Shown here piece after piece: positions 1-43,030 of a DNA stretch of 64,000 nt. Below the pieces are notes generated by a model that was not told the origin of the DNA, ran no database searches, and was given only the letters and a program-made list of their open reading frames with translations. Source of the DNA: Cynocephalus volans. Lineage: Eukaryota; Chordata; Mammalia; Dermoptera; Cynocephalidae. Position numbers and translations under genes: made by a program. The DNA is taken from contig NC_084469.1 in the NCBI RefSeq assembly GCF_027409185.1, positions 80,201,918-80,265,917 on the forward strand, written 5' to 3'. Numbering within the stretch: position 1 is the first letter of the stretch; the number at the start of each line of letters is the position of its first letter.

Positions 1-1345
1 AGGAGAATGAAAATTTGAGCCACAAACAAGGAGGAAATATTTGCAATACATATAGTTGACAAAGGATTAGAACTTGAAAAAGGTCTATAAATCAGTAAGA
101 AAAAGATAAGAAAACTAGAAAAAAATAGACAAAAGACTAGAAAAGGCAATTTACAAAAGAAGAAACCCCAATCACCAACAAATCAATGAAAAGTTTCTTA
201 CCCTCATTAGTAAATTGATAAATGAAAACCAAAATCACATGAGATATCATTTCGAAAGTGAAAGGTCTTAGAATATTAACTGTTGGTTGGTAAGAATGAG
301 GAGCAGTTGATACCCTTACACAATGAATGCTACTAGGAGAGTGCTATACACTGCATGTCTGTGCCACACAAAATTCAGCTGTTGAAACCTAAACCCCAAT
401 GTGAGGGTATTTGGAGATAAGGCCTTTAAGAGGTGTTTAGGTCAGGAAGGCAGAACCCTCATGAATGGGATTAGTGCCCTTATAAAAGGGACCCCAGAGA
501 ACTCCCTTGCCCCCTCCACCATGAGAGGACACAGCAAAAAGATGGTCATCTACGAACCAGGAAGCAGGCCGTCACCAGACACCAAATCTGCAGGCTCCTT
601 GATCTTGGACTTCCCAGCCTCCAGAACTGTGAGAAATAAGTTTCTGTTGTTTATAACCACCTGGTCTATGGTATTCTGTTATAGCACTTGAAATGGACTA
701 AGACAGAGTGTAAATTGGTATAACTACTTTGGGAAACAGTTTGGCATTATTTAGTAAAGGAAAGATGTACCTATCCCATGATCTAATAATACCATTCCTA
801 GCTAGACATATATGTGTAAGAATGTTAATAGCAGATCTGTTAACAATAGCAGGAAAAGAAAAACAATTCAAATGTCCATCAATGGTCAAGTGGTTAATTA
901 AATTGTGGTATATTCATACCACGGAATACTATATACCAATGAAAATGAATAAATTACAATTACATACTGCAACTTGGATGAATCTTAGGAACATAATGTG
1001 AGGGGCAGGGAAGATTACGCAGCAATACATATTATCTGATTCCCTGTATATAAAGTTCAAAAAAATGAAGAACTAACAGCATACTATTTAGATATACACA
1101 CTTAAGTGGCAAAACTATAATGAAAAGCAAGAGAATGATAAAACATTAAAGTAAAGATGATGGTAGCTCATAGGAGAGAGTAAAAAGAATGGGACTAGCA
1201 AGAGGCACCCAGGGACTTTCAAAGGTAATGATAATGGTCTTTTATTAAAGTGCATAGTGACAACATGGGTATTCATTGTCCTTTACACCTATTGTTCATT
1301 ATACCTTAAACATTAATATTCTTCAGTATTAATACTTAATCTAAA
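1..1345 (+). repeat. Old L1 LINE 3' part, interrupted by an LTR
   Basis: A-rich, decayed sequence that reads as the 3' end of an old L1. Bases 706-960 carry the usual signature of L1 3' regions: a stretch equivalent to 'light up one polyadenylated end', with the phrase for 'caatggaatactat' weakly kept near 920-935. Bases 1-341 appear to be the upstream portion, split by the LTR at 342-705. No open reading frame survives. Its family (L1M-type) is inferred from divergence only. Confidence 0.6.
342..705 (+). mobile_element. MLT1-type MaLR solo LTR
   Basis: 364 bp starting TG and ending CA. It contains hallmark MaLR LTR wording: 'ttgaaacctaaaccccaatg' near 380, a 'tttggagataaggccttt' block near 410, and a 3' 'cctccagaactgtgagaaat' block near 620. 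The flanks GAGAG (337-341) and GAGTG (706-710) look like a decayed 5 bp target duplication, and the same L1 continues on both sides, so this is an insertion into that L1. The 96-codon open frame inside it is chance. Confidence 0.75.
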
Positions 1346-1374
1346 ATTTTAAAAAGGTATTCTTTTCTTTCCCA

Positions 1375-2165
1375 AACTCTCAACCCCCAGGCCCAACACC
1401 TGAATCTATAAAGCAAGTTCTGTTGGTTCTCTCTGAAATTCATCCATTTCTCTTAACCTCTACCATCATCTCCTTAATCCAAGCCACCATCATCTTTCAC
1501 CCTGTAATCAGATTCTTACCAGGTCTCTCTGTTTCCCTTCTTGCCCTTCTACAATCTATTTGTCATACAACAACTAGTGAAATTTTTTTTTAATTTAAAG
1601 ATCTTAGGTGATCACATGTCATTCCCCAGTTTAAAACCTTCCAAAGGCTTTCTAATATTCTTAGAATAAGTACTAAATTTCTTACCTACACCCACAAGGT
1701 CCTAGATGATCCAGCTCCTACCTGCCTTCCAAATTCATTTCATACAAACCTTTTCATTGCTTACTCTACTGCAGCCACTCTGGCCTCCTTCCTGTTTCTC
1801 AAATACGCTTTCTCACCTCTGGACCTTTGCCCTTACTATTTCCTCTGCCTGGAATGCTCTTGCCAAGTTCCTTCTCTGGCAGGTTCATTCTCAACGTCCA
1901 TATCTCAACCCAAATATCCTTTCCTCAAAGAGTTCTCTCCAAACCACCCTACGGTAGCCAGCTTCCCACCAGCTGCTATCACCTCGTTCATTTCCTTAAC
2001 TGCTCATGTTATGACTGACTACTACGTTGTTTGTTTATACACTTACTGTTCTATCACACAAACTTCAAAACCAGAACACAAGCTTTGTCAGAACAGCAAT
2101 TTCATTAGTCTTTTTTATGGTTGAATCCACAGCACTTAGTATAGCCACTAACACAAGAAAATAAA
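1375..2165 (+). repeat. L2 LINE 3' end
   Basis: Pyrimidine-rich sequence with the typical L2 3' order: a 'ttaccaggtctctctgtttccc' type block near 1515, a 'gatcacatgtcattcccc' block near 1610, 'aaaaccttccaaaggctt' near 1630, a 'ctggaatgctcttgcc' block near 1850 and a tail near 2130-2165. Short open frames here are incidental. Confidence 0.7.
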
Positions 2166-3105
2166 ATACTTGTAAAAAAAAAAGTGAGTAAATGAATCAA
2201 ATGTTTAGGGAAAAGCTTTCTAAATGTGTAAGTAAAATTAACTACAGAAATAATGTTCTTTCTCAACTAAATTACTTCTTTTCTAATTTAAAGATGAAGG
2301 GCTACTCCATACAAATTTCATTACTTCATATGTTCCATAGAGTTTTTTAGGACTAATTTTATTTCATTAAAGTATTATACAACATTAGAACAGATTCTAG
2401 GAGAATCAAGAAGTTAAGAACATTCTTTTACAATACAGAATCTGAATAAAGGATAAGAGAGATAACATTATAGCATAAACTTGAAGAATTGATGTTATCT
2501 AGATTATGAAAAACCTATAGCTATACTAAGTTTCCTTTCCTTAGAAAGAAATCACCATATAGGAGAAGCATTAGTAAATCTGCCACTAACAACAGTGCAA
2601 GAAGGTGGGGCTGCCTCATAAACACCTGGACAGGCCCTGTACACATCTAGATGTCAGCAGGGCTGTGATTTACCAAAGAACTCTACCAGGCCCTTGGTGT
2701 TTTGGCACTTTCCAGTAGGTTTTTACAGAGTTGATAATTGCTCACATACAGGCCAAATCTTAACAAAAATACTCTATCAGGAGACAGGATCTCCTGGGGA
2801 AGCATCCTTTAAATAAGCCTCCTGCTCTGTGCCTAGGAAGATCTTGGGAATTAAAGGCCCTGATTGCCTATCTTCACAATACCCTACCCAGAGTAGGAAT
2901 GAAGGCATGGAAAAGACATAATCAAAGATCGCTCACTCAGGTCATTTCCCATGTGAGTATCTAACCCCAATTTATGTAACAGCAGATTTATACTGTTACA
3001 CTGGTGGATGTGTTTTAGCTTATGATACAACTGAATCCATATGATAGCTAAGAAGTCATTATAGAGTTCTAAGGTACTTTTACATTCTTATTTTTATTTA
3101 GTTTG
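2166..3105. other. CYLD intron, no recognised feature
   Basis: AT-rich intron sequence between repeats. I see no exon-like coding stretch and no repeat that I can name. The part at 2580-2890 is less A/T-rich and could be an old, unrecognised repeat. Confidence 0.5.
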
Positions 3106-3109
3106 CACA

Positions 3110-3535
3110 TAGTTATTAAATCTAGTGGATGCCAAGTCCTGTTCCAAGCACTAGGAACTCACAGTCCGGGAGAGGAGATAGCCAAGTAAACAAAACCTTT
3201 ATGATGGTATATAACCTAACCTAGGAGAAGCGGGAGAGGAAAGGAAAGGCATTCTGAATAAACGAGTAAGCTGAGATTTAAGAGATGAATAGAAGTAAAC
3301 CAGACCATGAAAGTGAAGGAACAGGAAGAAGGATTTCCAGGCAGCAGGAGCAACATGCACACAGAAAAAGAAAACCTGGCACATCCCAAAAATGGCCCCA
3401 GTCCAGTATGGCTGGAGCAGGGGGTGCAGGGAAGTGACAGAGATGGGTAAGAGGTCACACCACAAAGAGTCCAACATGCCAAAGTAAGGGATCTGGATTT
3501 TTATCTTCAAGGGCCGGGGAAACATTAACAGATAT
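3110..3535 (+). repeat. Ancient interspersed repeat, family uncertain (copy 1)
   Basis: Begins with a 'locate-by-size' block similar to 'gtgccaagcactgttctaagc', then a 'gaactcacagtccgggagag' block and a 'gcaggagcaacatgcacaca' block. The same order of blocks recurs at about 45.5-45.8 kb, 46.8-47.6 kb and inside the young L1 5' UTR at about 18.36-18.63 kb. I recognise the pattern as a widespread old mammalian repeat but cannot name its family. Confidence 0.5.
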
Positions 3536-3607
3536 TAAGGAAAAGAGAGAAATGAGTAGATATATCTTCAGAAAAACCATTCAGATAGAAATGTGAAGAG
3601 AAACATA

Positions 3608-3830
3608 GAATAATGATTAAAAGCATGAGTGCTAGTGTCAAACAGATCTGGGTTGGAATACTGGCTCCACTACTACTAGCTGTGTGGCCATCAGCAAGTT
3701 ATTTAACCACGGTAACAAAGAGTATGCAAAAAATCTACCTCATAAAGTTAAGAGGATGAAATAAAATAATGTGTACAAAGTTTTTAGCACAACACCTGGC
3801 ATGTAGTAAGTGGTCAAGAAATGTCAACTG
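3608..3830 (+). repeat. MIR SINE
   Basis: Shows the MIR core: 'agatctgggttggaatactg' near 3645, 'actagctgtgtggcc' near 3675, and the tail 'cacctggcatgtagtaagtg' near 3795. About 220 bp, diverged. Confidence 0.8.
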
Positions 3831-4089
3831 CAGTGAAGATGAGAGTAACAAAGATGAAGATGATAATGATGGTTACTGCTGTTCAGAATTCATTTAAAAG
3901 GAACAAGAGTGAAGCAGGCAAAGCAATTAGAAGGCCACTATATTAATCAGGAGCAAAGAAAGAAAGAAAAATCCGAACTAAGGCTGTGGTTGCGGGAATG
4001 AAGAAGCGGGGAAAGATTCTAGTGATATTGAAGAGGAGAAAATCCAAAGGACTTGGTGACAACTGGATATGACTAATGAGACAGACAGA

Positions 4090-5480
4090 GGAAGTCTGTC
4101 CCAAACTTCTATTCTAGGCAACTGGACTCATATCTCCATTTCCTCACTCCACACCCTCGGCATACTCTGGCCTCTGATGAAATTCCTCCACAAAAACAAA
4201 ACTCAATAAGGTCATCAATGACTTCTGGGTGGCTAAATCCAATGAGTGTTGTGTGGTCTTCATCTTACTTGCCCTCTCAAGAGCATGCATGCAATATGCT
4301 GTCCATTCGTTCGTTGGTTTCTTGACCCAACAGTCTCTTGGTTTTCCCCCACATCCCTCTGGCCACTTTTTCTGTCTCCTTTCATGACTTATCTTCCTCC
4401 CACCCCAACCATTAAGTTCCTCAGGTTCAGTCTTAACCCATGCCCTCCATCCCTACTCTATCCTTAGGTGATATTATTCATAGGAGTTTAATCACCACAA
4501 TATGTGAAGCCCACCTACAAATTTATTTCTCCAGCTCTTTCCTCCCTTCTAAGCTCCAGACCTGTACATCCAACTGCCTACGTGACAAATCACCCCTAGG
4601 AAGTTTTAAAAGCCCCTCATACTCAACATATTCAAAATCAAATTCATCGCCTCCTCCATCACCATGTAAGTATACAAGCTAGAAAAACAGGAGTCTTGAC
4701 ATCTCTTTCTTCCTCAACTCTCATTTGCAATCTACTAGTAAGTTCCGTCAATTAACCTCCTAAATATTTCTTATATCTGTGCACTTCTCCCCATCTATTC
4801 CCCAAGTCTAGTCCCAGTTACTATGGCCAATTATTGGGACCTGCAACAGCCTTTAATGGTGTCCTTGCATTTACACAGTCCCTGCTTCAATTCACTGTCT
4901 GCCCTGCGGCCAGAATGATCTTTCCAAAAGGCAAACTTGGTCATGCCATCCCTTGCTGAAAATCCTCCAGTGACTCCCCATCTCATTTTAATAGGGCACA
5001 GCAGGCTCCACATGGCCTGGCCCTGTTTGCCATTCCATTCTCATCTCATAAATGTTATGCCTCTCTATATATATCCTAGTCCTTGGCAAACATCAGGATC
5101 CATTCTTCCATGAGGCCTTTACATAAGCTATTCCCTCTGCCTAAAAGGTGCTTCTGTCCTCTTTCCCTTAGTTATTTACCAGTCCTCTTGTAAACCTAAA
5201 AGGCACGTGTCACTTCCTCAGAGAAACATCACTGGGTCCCTAAGTAAAATCCTCTTTCATATACTCTCACAGCATCACGTGCCTTCACTGCACTCATAAC
5301 CATTACAATTATTTGTCTGTTTCTGTGATTGTTTGATGAATTTCTATCTTAACAACTGAACTATCAATTCAAAAAGGGCTGAGCCCATGTCTACTTTTAT
5401 CACCACTGTAACTTCGGTGCCTAGAAGAATGTCTGGCACATAATAAGCACTCAATAAATATTTGTTGAACAGATGAACAA
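4090..5480 (+). repeat. L2 LINE, long 3' segment
   Basis: Over 1 kb of L2 wording, including 'agaatgatctttccaaaagg' near 4913, 'aatcctccagtgactcccca' near 4961, 'ccctctgcctaaaaggtgct' near 5132, and the terminal 'aataagcactcaataaatat' near 5442 followed by 'ttgttgaacagatgaa'. It lies in the CYLD intron, antisense to the gene. Confidence 0.8.
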
Positions 5481-5818
5481 AGAAAATAAACTGGAAGAAA
5501 ACTATGTCCCAGAACCAAGGTGAGGTAGAGTTTTAAAAAGGAAATGCTTTAATGAAGTCAAGAAAGACCCAGAGAAAAAAATCTTTAAATGATTTGACTG
5601 ATTCTAAAGATCTTCTACCCTAAACACATCAGTTAAGAGAACAAGCTACTAATACATTTTATAAATGTTTTATTAATCTTAACAGAGGTGCAGTTCAAAT
5701 TATGTACAATACTTTAGCTCAGCAATATTAATACAGAATGATTTATTCATTCTGTTTCCAAAGAATATTGATGAAAAAGCCATTTGCCTCTGAGTTAAAA
5801 GGAGGGAGAGGATCATTA

Positions 5819-36239
<30,421 letters not shown>

Positions 36240-36455
36240 CTCAAAAAAAAGGGAACTACCAATAAGTTTGTTGTAAAACCGCAAAAAATAAATTCACTGG
36301 CAGTCCCAAAGCATGTTTTTAGCCATTTGGTGTCCATACTGTAAAAAGACAGCAAATCGAAATGCCTGGTGAACAAGCAAAAATAAACTTTAGACTTCAT
36401 TCTACATGACCTAAAATTAAGGTTAAAGACTCTTAAAAATATCATTTGACTAGTA

Positions 36456-36458
<3 letters not shown>

Positions 36459-36492
<34 letters not shown>
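36459..36492. repeat. (AC)n microsatellite
   Basis: Uninterrupted AC dinucleotide run of about 17 units in the intron just upstream of the first coding exon of CYLD. Likely length-polymorphic. Confidence 0.95.
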
Positions 36493-36494
<2 letters not shown>

Positions 36495-39400
36495 AATATT
36501 TCCAAAAATATCTAAAAGGGCTAAAAGACATATATTACTTGTATCTACTGTAACTGTGCATATTTAATTAAGGAAATCCAATTGTAAAGTCCCTTCAAAG
36601 ATAATATAATGTTTGTTTCCATCCAGACACTGCAATTTATGAAGTCAGATTCCAATAAAAATTTTAAAGGTTACCCTTATACACATATTCTGACATTTTT
36701 CAACTTTAAAAAGTAGCATTTTTAATGGATCCTGCCTAACTTAAGATAAGCTGTTGTATTTGAGCAAAACACACATAAATCTTACAAACCAAAAAGGCTA
36801 TCATATCAATCAAAATATCATAAAGTCACATTCTGCAACTTTAACCACAATTCATTTATCTGTATACCATATTTTGATAATGGAACATTTTACAACTGAC
36901 CCAATTTTATTTCCTTCATCTTGTACATTGTGTCCTTAGATAGGCAAATTTTAATCACATTAATCATAGCTATCATTTAATTTCTCACAATCATAAATAT
37001 TAGATATTATAATCTTATTATGTTAAAGATATTTTAAAGGTCAATCCTGCAGCAGCAAAACTTGGACTGCATAACAAGGAGATATGCATAACAAGGTATA
37101 AAATGTTTTTATACCACAATTTTAACTATGTTTACAAGGAAGGAATACACAAAAGATTTCTTTTTCAGTTTCAAATATCTTGAAAAGTTTTCAGTTCATT
37201 TAAAGTTTTTACAGGAATAATAATCTTCTATAATTAAGTGGCCTGATTCTCAAAATCACACAATTTCATTAATTCAAATTGAGACTTTACTTCATTATTT
37301 TAAATAACTGTTTTGTTGAAAACAAAAGTTCCAATGTATTCCCTGTTACAAGAATGCAGCTATTTGTTTTCTAAATACAGTACTTATTTCATCCTTCAGT
37401 GAGACAAAGGTATCCATTTCCATTATTCTGGGTAATGGCAGCAACTGATAGAGCACTATCATATTTATCTATTTTATTCTTGCAATTAAAAAATGAATAC
37501 TCCTAAAACAAAAGAACCAAATTTCATTTCTTCGTTTAACTTAACAATGAAACACTCTAGCAAATCTATTCACAGAGTAACATTTCTTTTAGAAAGAATT
37601 ATTAATAAGACATTCCCTAATGGTGACATTTTTAAAAGTCTGTCCCTCTACGAGCCAGAATGAGAAGTGTGGGTTACCCAAAACAGGCTAAGAGTCTGGC
37701 ACACTTCAAACCAACATTACTGAAATATCTGTGCAACATTTATTGAGGACAGAGGCATGAAGAAGAGCATGAAGTGGTTCTCTCTCTCTCTCTCTCTTTT
37801 TTTTTTTTTTTTCTTCTTTTTCTTTCCTTTTTTTCCTTCCTTTCTGCAATGTGTTTGTTTTAATTCCACTTGAGGGCACTGTCTACTTCAGCAGGAATGG
37901 GATCAATTTATACTCGCCACTTATATAAGACACCTGTGGATACGTCTATCTTGGCACCATACAAACGAAACTGCTTGGGCTACTCAAGCAGCCACAACGC
38001 CCCTTATTTGGCTCTATTCTTTTAAAGTACCAAAAAGAAGTGTTTGGCATTTTTTACTAAAATGCTTTTAAACTTTTCAACAAGGAAATGGCTTTTTTTT
38101 TCTTGATCATAGAATTATCACTGTGAATATAAATTATTGTGTGACTCTCAATAGGCAAGACTCTTTGTTACTTTGTTAAAAAGGCTTTACATTATGCTTT
38201 TTGAGCTCTCGTGTCTGCTTTCTATAGATCTACAGTCTACATTTTCCCCTGCAATCAGCCATTTTCTGTGGTTTCCTGCAGTATGCATTTGACTCCTTTT
38301 ACGGCCTTGTTGCTTTCCAACTTACTGCCTCTAATCAGTTCTGAGAAGCCAGATGATGAAATATGTTAGTGTGTTAAAAAAACAAACAAAGCAACAATAA
38401 CAAAAAAAGGAATATATAAATTCTCAAAGGATCTTTAGTAGTAAAGTGCATAGGCTTTATTGCACAGACATCATTCTGTTTGCTCTAAAAAACTGAGATA
38501 GTCAAAAAGCAACTTCCAATAAAGTGAACTATAGTTTTGGTTCTCTTTAAAATGTATTTCCATTTTTGATCCAAAAAATTTTTTAAAGGTAAAGCAATTC
38601 GATTTTGAAAAGAAATTCTTTTTAGAAGTTCCTAAGAACGATATTTTAAATATCAAAATCAGAAACTTACTCAAATCTTAATAATTGTTTACATGCCAAC
38701 AACTCCTACTCTATTGGGTCTCTAGCTTAACAATTCATGTCAAAGTTAAAAACAAAAACCATTAGAGCTAATAAAATATTATCAATACAAAACTAAATTA
38801 CTAGATGTAATGCATTAGGACACAATATTTTAAATGAATTTGATTACCAAATTGCATTTTGCAAATCATTTAAGGGAGACAGCCCACAGTAAAAATTGAT
38901 ATAACTACTTGATTTATAAAAAAGTTGAGGGCAATAAATAGTGATTTTCAATTATCATATTTTAAAGTGAACCACACAAGGAGCAGTAATTTTATTCTAA
39001 TCTGAATTAGCAAAAGTGTGAATCAGCTTAGACTCAATAAAAGGATGGGTCATGTTAGACAACCAGAACAGCCAAAGCAAAAGTTATAAAATATTTAAAA
39101 AGCATTATCCAAAAATAAAAAGGATGTGGCCTTTCCTCTTTTAGAAAGAATACATTAAGAACAGATTTGAAACTATCATATTAAAAATTGATTCTCTTCA
39201 TTGCCAGGGATAGAGAAAGTTGAATGGGGAGCTTTATGGCTCTAGTCTAGAGATATAAAAGATAATAAACTTATTATCATTAACATTCTCAAAATACTAG
39301 TATTACAATGGAAGTATGCTAACACATATTTCCTCCCACTGTAGAAATGAATATAATGCCAACATTCTTCTTTCACTGGGATATGCACAGTAGTTAAATA

Positions 39401-40401
39401 GTTAAAGTCTTAAAGACCCCAATCAGTAAAAGTGACTCAAGATAACATGAAGGGAATGATTTCAACCACATTGTAAATGAGTTCTTTATCAGTCAGGAAG
39501 GTTGGTCTATTGATTTAGTATTTTTATATACTCAATATAGTATTAGACACTGAAAAATACAGATTTAAGACATGACAGCTGCCTTCCACAAATCATCCGA
39601 TATTCACTCAACTTCTGCCTTTAAGTAAAGATCATAGGAGCAGTAAGACAACACAAGGAAGCAGAAGCACAGCCAAATTCAAAATCAGGATAGGGCAGGT
39701 GCAGGGGGTAAGGAGAGGGCTGGTCACTGTGAAGGGAGAAATTTTCATTTATATATATTCTCTTACTACTTTGCAGGTTAAATTACCCTGAGGCTGAGTA
39801 TATCACAAATGACTCATCTAAATACTATCCTACTTATTTCAAGCTGGGTAATTACTGTAAGTACTGAATGAAGATTATCAAAAAGTTGGAAACAGTAACA
39901 TATTTAACCCTAAAACCATGTTGAACAGAGGTCTTTCTTTTGACAACACTGAAGATCAGGGAACAGTTCAGGATCACATAGATTTGAAAATGTATCTCGT
40001 TATCTGAGCTTGTTGACGGTCTGAATCATGAGTAAAGAGTAATTTAATTGTATTCAGACAGTCATTAAACCAAGATGAGAGTTGGAAGGCACAAATGTTT
40101 ATCAGTTTCCCATGAATGCAATGGAAAGATGATCAAGAATGTTTCACCTGAAAATATTAAAGATCAGAATTACCATGTTCTAAAAGTACAAATGATCATT
40201 AATCATTAGCTACATAAAATCGACAACAGTTAACTTATCCAGGAGACACAATGTCATTTGATGCTCAAGTTATCAGATTATACTGTTCATAAAAACCTCA
40301 CAAAGACACATGTAATTCAAGAACTTTTTGTATCTCCTAAGATATCCAGCTTGTTTTAAAACCCACAGGAGGCTATCTAAATCAGAATAAAAATAACACT
40401 A
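36493..40401. other. CYLD 5' intron, mostly unassigned
   Basis: 3.9 kb without a named repeat. A pyrimidine tract (TC then T) lies at 37,780-37,850. The segment 37,860-38,350 is not repeat-like. A non-coding 5' UTR exon of CYLD is expected somewhere between the promoter and the first coding exon, but I could not place it. Confidence 0.4.
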
Positions 40402-40417
40402 AAAAATTGACCTTAAG

Positions 40418-40568
40418 GGCCGAGCCCGTGGTGCACTCGGTAGAGTGCTGCGCTGGGAGCGCGGCGACGCTCCCGCCGCGGGTTCGGATCCTATATAGGA
40501 ATGACCAGTGCACTCACTGGCTGAGTGCTGGTCACGAAAAAACGACAAAAAAAAAAAAAAAAAAAAAA
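40418..40568 (+). mobile_element. tRNA-derived SINE, dimeric, with target duplication
   Basis: Begins 'ggccgagcccgtggtgcact', has a GC-rich centre 'gcgacgctcccgccgcgggt', 'tcggatcctatataggaatg' and a second unit 'accagtgcactcactggctg', then an A-tract. Flanks AAAAATTGACCTTAAG at 40,402-40,417 and 40,565-40,580 are a 16 bp target duplication. Little decay, so recent. An 85-codon frame through it is not a gene. Confidence 0.9.
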
Positions 40569-40580
40569 ATTGACCTTAAG

Positions 40581-42400
40581 TATAAATGGCAAGAAGGTAG
40601 GAAGGTCAGTGTGAACACCAAAGGAAGAAGACAAGTGGGTCTTTTTCCAAATGCTTCTAGATAGCTAGAATGATTTTAAGAAAGAACATCTCTCACTAAA
40701 AGAATAAGTCATTATATTCCTAAACAGCTAAATAGGAATGACCAGAAAGGAGACAGTCTGTCTTAATTTTCCTCATAGAGTAACTTGTGTGTCAAGTACA
40801 CAGTCCCTAAAACAAGTGGGATTTACAAGGCTTAAAAAAAAAGTCTGGCTCCTTCATCTGCATGTCAATGTCAGAAGAAGGAACATAACGTTTCACTAAA
40901 GTTAAACCTAGCCACTACTCTAACAAAGTGTAAATTCCCAAGTCCTTCATCTTTATATTTCCAGTGCCCAAAACCAGTGCCTGACATAGGGTAGGTATTC
41001 AGTACGTGAGAAAGGAATGAAGGGCTTGCTTATCACTCAAACGATAACAGTAAAAGCCAAAATCCCATTTTCTCACCCTGTTTAAGTGATTAGTTTCTTT
41101 CAGGTTAAAAAGAGAGAGAGAGAGAGGGGGAGAGAGAAAGGAAAAAGACTCAAGTGTTGGGAGTATTTAATCACTTTTGCCTAAAAATTCACTAATTCTC
41201 TGGATGAATGAAGTCATGGTCAATTTTTATACCACTTTGTTACACATATAAGCTGAAACAAATAAGGAAAATTTCACAATTATGAAACCAAATTATTTTG
41301 AGGTTCATTTGAAACCAGCTTCCTAGAGCCTAACACCAAGTATGATGCTTAAACTGTATAATTGATCTAAAAAACCAAAAACCTCGACAAATCTAAGATC
41401 ATAGTGTGAAAATCAGGAACAAAATACTAATAGTTTGATAAATAAAATAATTATTCCTTTCTTCTTGCATTAAAGACTTACTTAAATCAAACAAAACCAC
41501 AGTTTAGGCATACCAGACCACAAAAATCATTGCTGCTTAAGTCTGTTTCTGTTTTACGTAACAAGTATCCTGGCCTTATTAGCTCCTCACAAAAGTTACC
41601 ACCCAGGGGAAGGCATCTTTACAAGAATACCTATTTTGCTGCAGAACATTAGAGAATATTCTGGGTTTTATCAACATTCATAGTACATGAACTTTAAAAA
41701 ATTTTCCAGCATATTATTTTCTCCTAATACTGTTCTAGTTCAAATCCACCCACTACCCAGTAGGGAATGACAGGCTAAATTCTTAAGGCCATTCAATCTA
41801 CTTGAGGCATGAGGGGGTGTACAGAAAGCAAACACTTGAATGAACACCCTCTCAAGGCCTGGGTTTTTCTCTGGGAGCCAATGATTGCAAAATGAACAAT
41901 CTTATTAAGATTCCTAATTAGACTGAATTCAAAAGCAAGGTAGGAATGTTCCTTAGCTGAGCTAAGGACACAACTTTCCAGGGAAAACTGGGGAGAGGAA
42001 GGTAGCAGGGATGATGGGGGTTGGGAGACTGCAAGGCCACAGGCTTGGTGGCTGGAAAATGACAACCATCCTAAAACATGCAAATGCCAAGGGGTGGAAT
42101 AGAAAAGATGCCAAGTACATGAATAACCAGGCAGCTGACCCAGCTGGGCCCCAAACTCAAGAACACCATCTTCCTTCAAGATTTCACGATTTCCCTTCAT
42201 ATCGTTAATATAATAAAGAAAAACAGAAAGAAAGAATATCTGTCTCAACAGGGCGCACCTTCCAACTAAAGAACTCCAGATTATTGTGTAACACCATTCT
42301 CACCCTGGAAATGGGGAAACTGAAAGGAAAAGCAGAACACGCCATTAACGAGGCCAGAATCCCGACTGCTCCTCCTGGACGGGAGCCACAAACACCCCAA
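40581..42400. other. CYLD first-intron region, no recognised feature
   Basis: Non-coding, with a short (AG)n run at 41,111-41,126 and a purine-rich continuation. No named repeat. GC content rises toward the CpG island at the right end. Confidence 0.45.
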
Positions 42401-42702
42401 AACCGATCAGTCCATTCGCCCCACAGCACAGACGTGAAACGTTACAACCCGGGCCTCTTAATGCCAACTGGGGCAGTTAAGAGCCAATCAGCAACCCGTA
42501 CCTCAGTTTCCCCATCTTTAACTGGGGGGGGGCGGAGAAGAGGGAGACTGCGTCCTACGCTGCTCCCACACCAAGCTCTCTCTCCTCCCGGGGGTCCCGG
42601 CGGCGGCCACCACGCTACCACGATACGGGAGCCCTCCCGGGAATGCTGGAGGAGTGGGAAGCCCCGGGGGTGGGGAAGCCCGGCTGACGTCGGCAGGCTC
42701 TG

Positions 42703-42772
42703 CACCTCCCGGGCCCGGCCGGCTTGGGCCGGGGAAATTAACGGGCCGGCACCCAGGGCCCGGCGGTCGCCG
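42703..42772 (-). ncRNA. MIR3181: mir-3181-like hairpin
   Basis: On the minus strand this stretch reads closely like the human mir-3181 precursor as I recall it: 'cggcgaccgccgggccctgg' at the start, then 'gtgccggcccgttaat' and 'agccggccgggcccggg'. It can fold on itself, for instance CCGGGCCC against GGGCCCGG. It sits just inside CYLD and in the same orientation, as in human. The mature segment differs from human at several bases, including one in the seed. Whether it is processed is unknown. Confidence 0.5.
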
Positions 42773-42866
42773 CGACGGTTACAGGCGTCCCGAGGCCGGA
42801 GAGGGGCGCCCGAGGGCATCGGGCCGCCCGCTGCTCGGCCGGCCGCTCGCTTGCTCGCTCACTCAC

Positions 42867-43030
42867 CTCGGGCGGCGGGGCGTCACTCCTTGCCCAGCCT
42901 CCCTAGCCCGTGTCCCGGGCCGGCCCCGGCGCCCCACATCCACCGCCCTAGTATTTACCTCCGACGCGCGGCCCCCGCGCAACCGAACCTGCTACCTGGG
43001 CCCGCCCCCACCTGCCCCGCCTCCGAGCCG
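42867..43030 (-). other. CYLD: Putative non-coding first exon of CYLD
   Basis: Two splice donors are visible on the minus strand: CGGAG followed by GTAAAT (exon end 42,959) and CCGAG followed by GTGAGT (exon end 42,867). The second is the better consensus. The 5' boundary is a guess. No ATG-initiated protein is implied. Confidence 0.4.

Noticed and set aside
36459..36492. A CRISPR-like or regulatory array
   Set aside because: It is a plain AC microsatellite; the window is a mammalian genome and has no CRISPR features.
37860..38350. A CYLD 5' UTR exon
   Set aside because: The segment is not repeat-like and could be conserved, but I could not match it or define splice sites, so it is not called.
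40407..40664. 85-codon frame
   Set aside because: It is the translation of a SINE and its A-tract (poly-Lys), not a gene.
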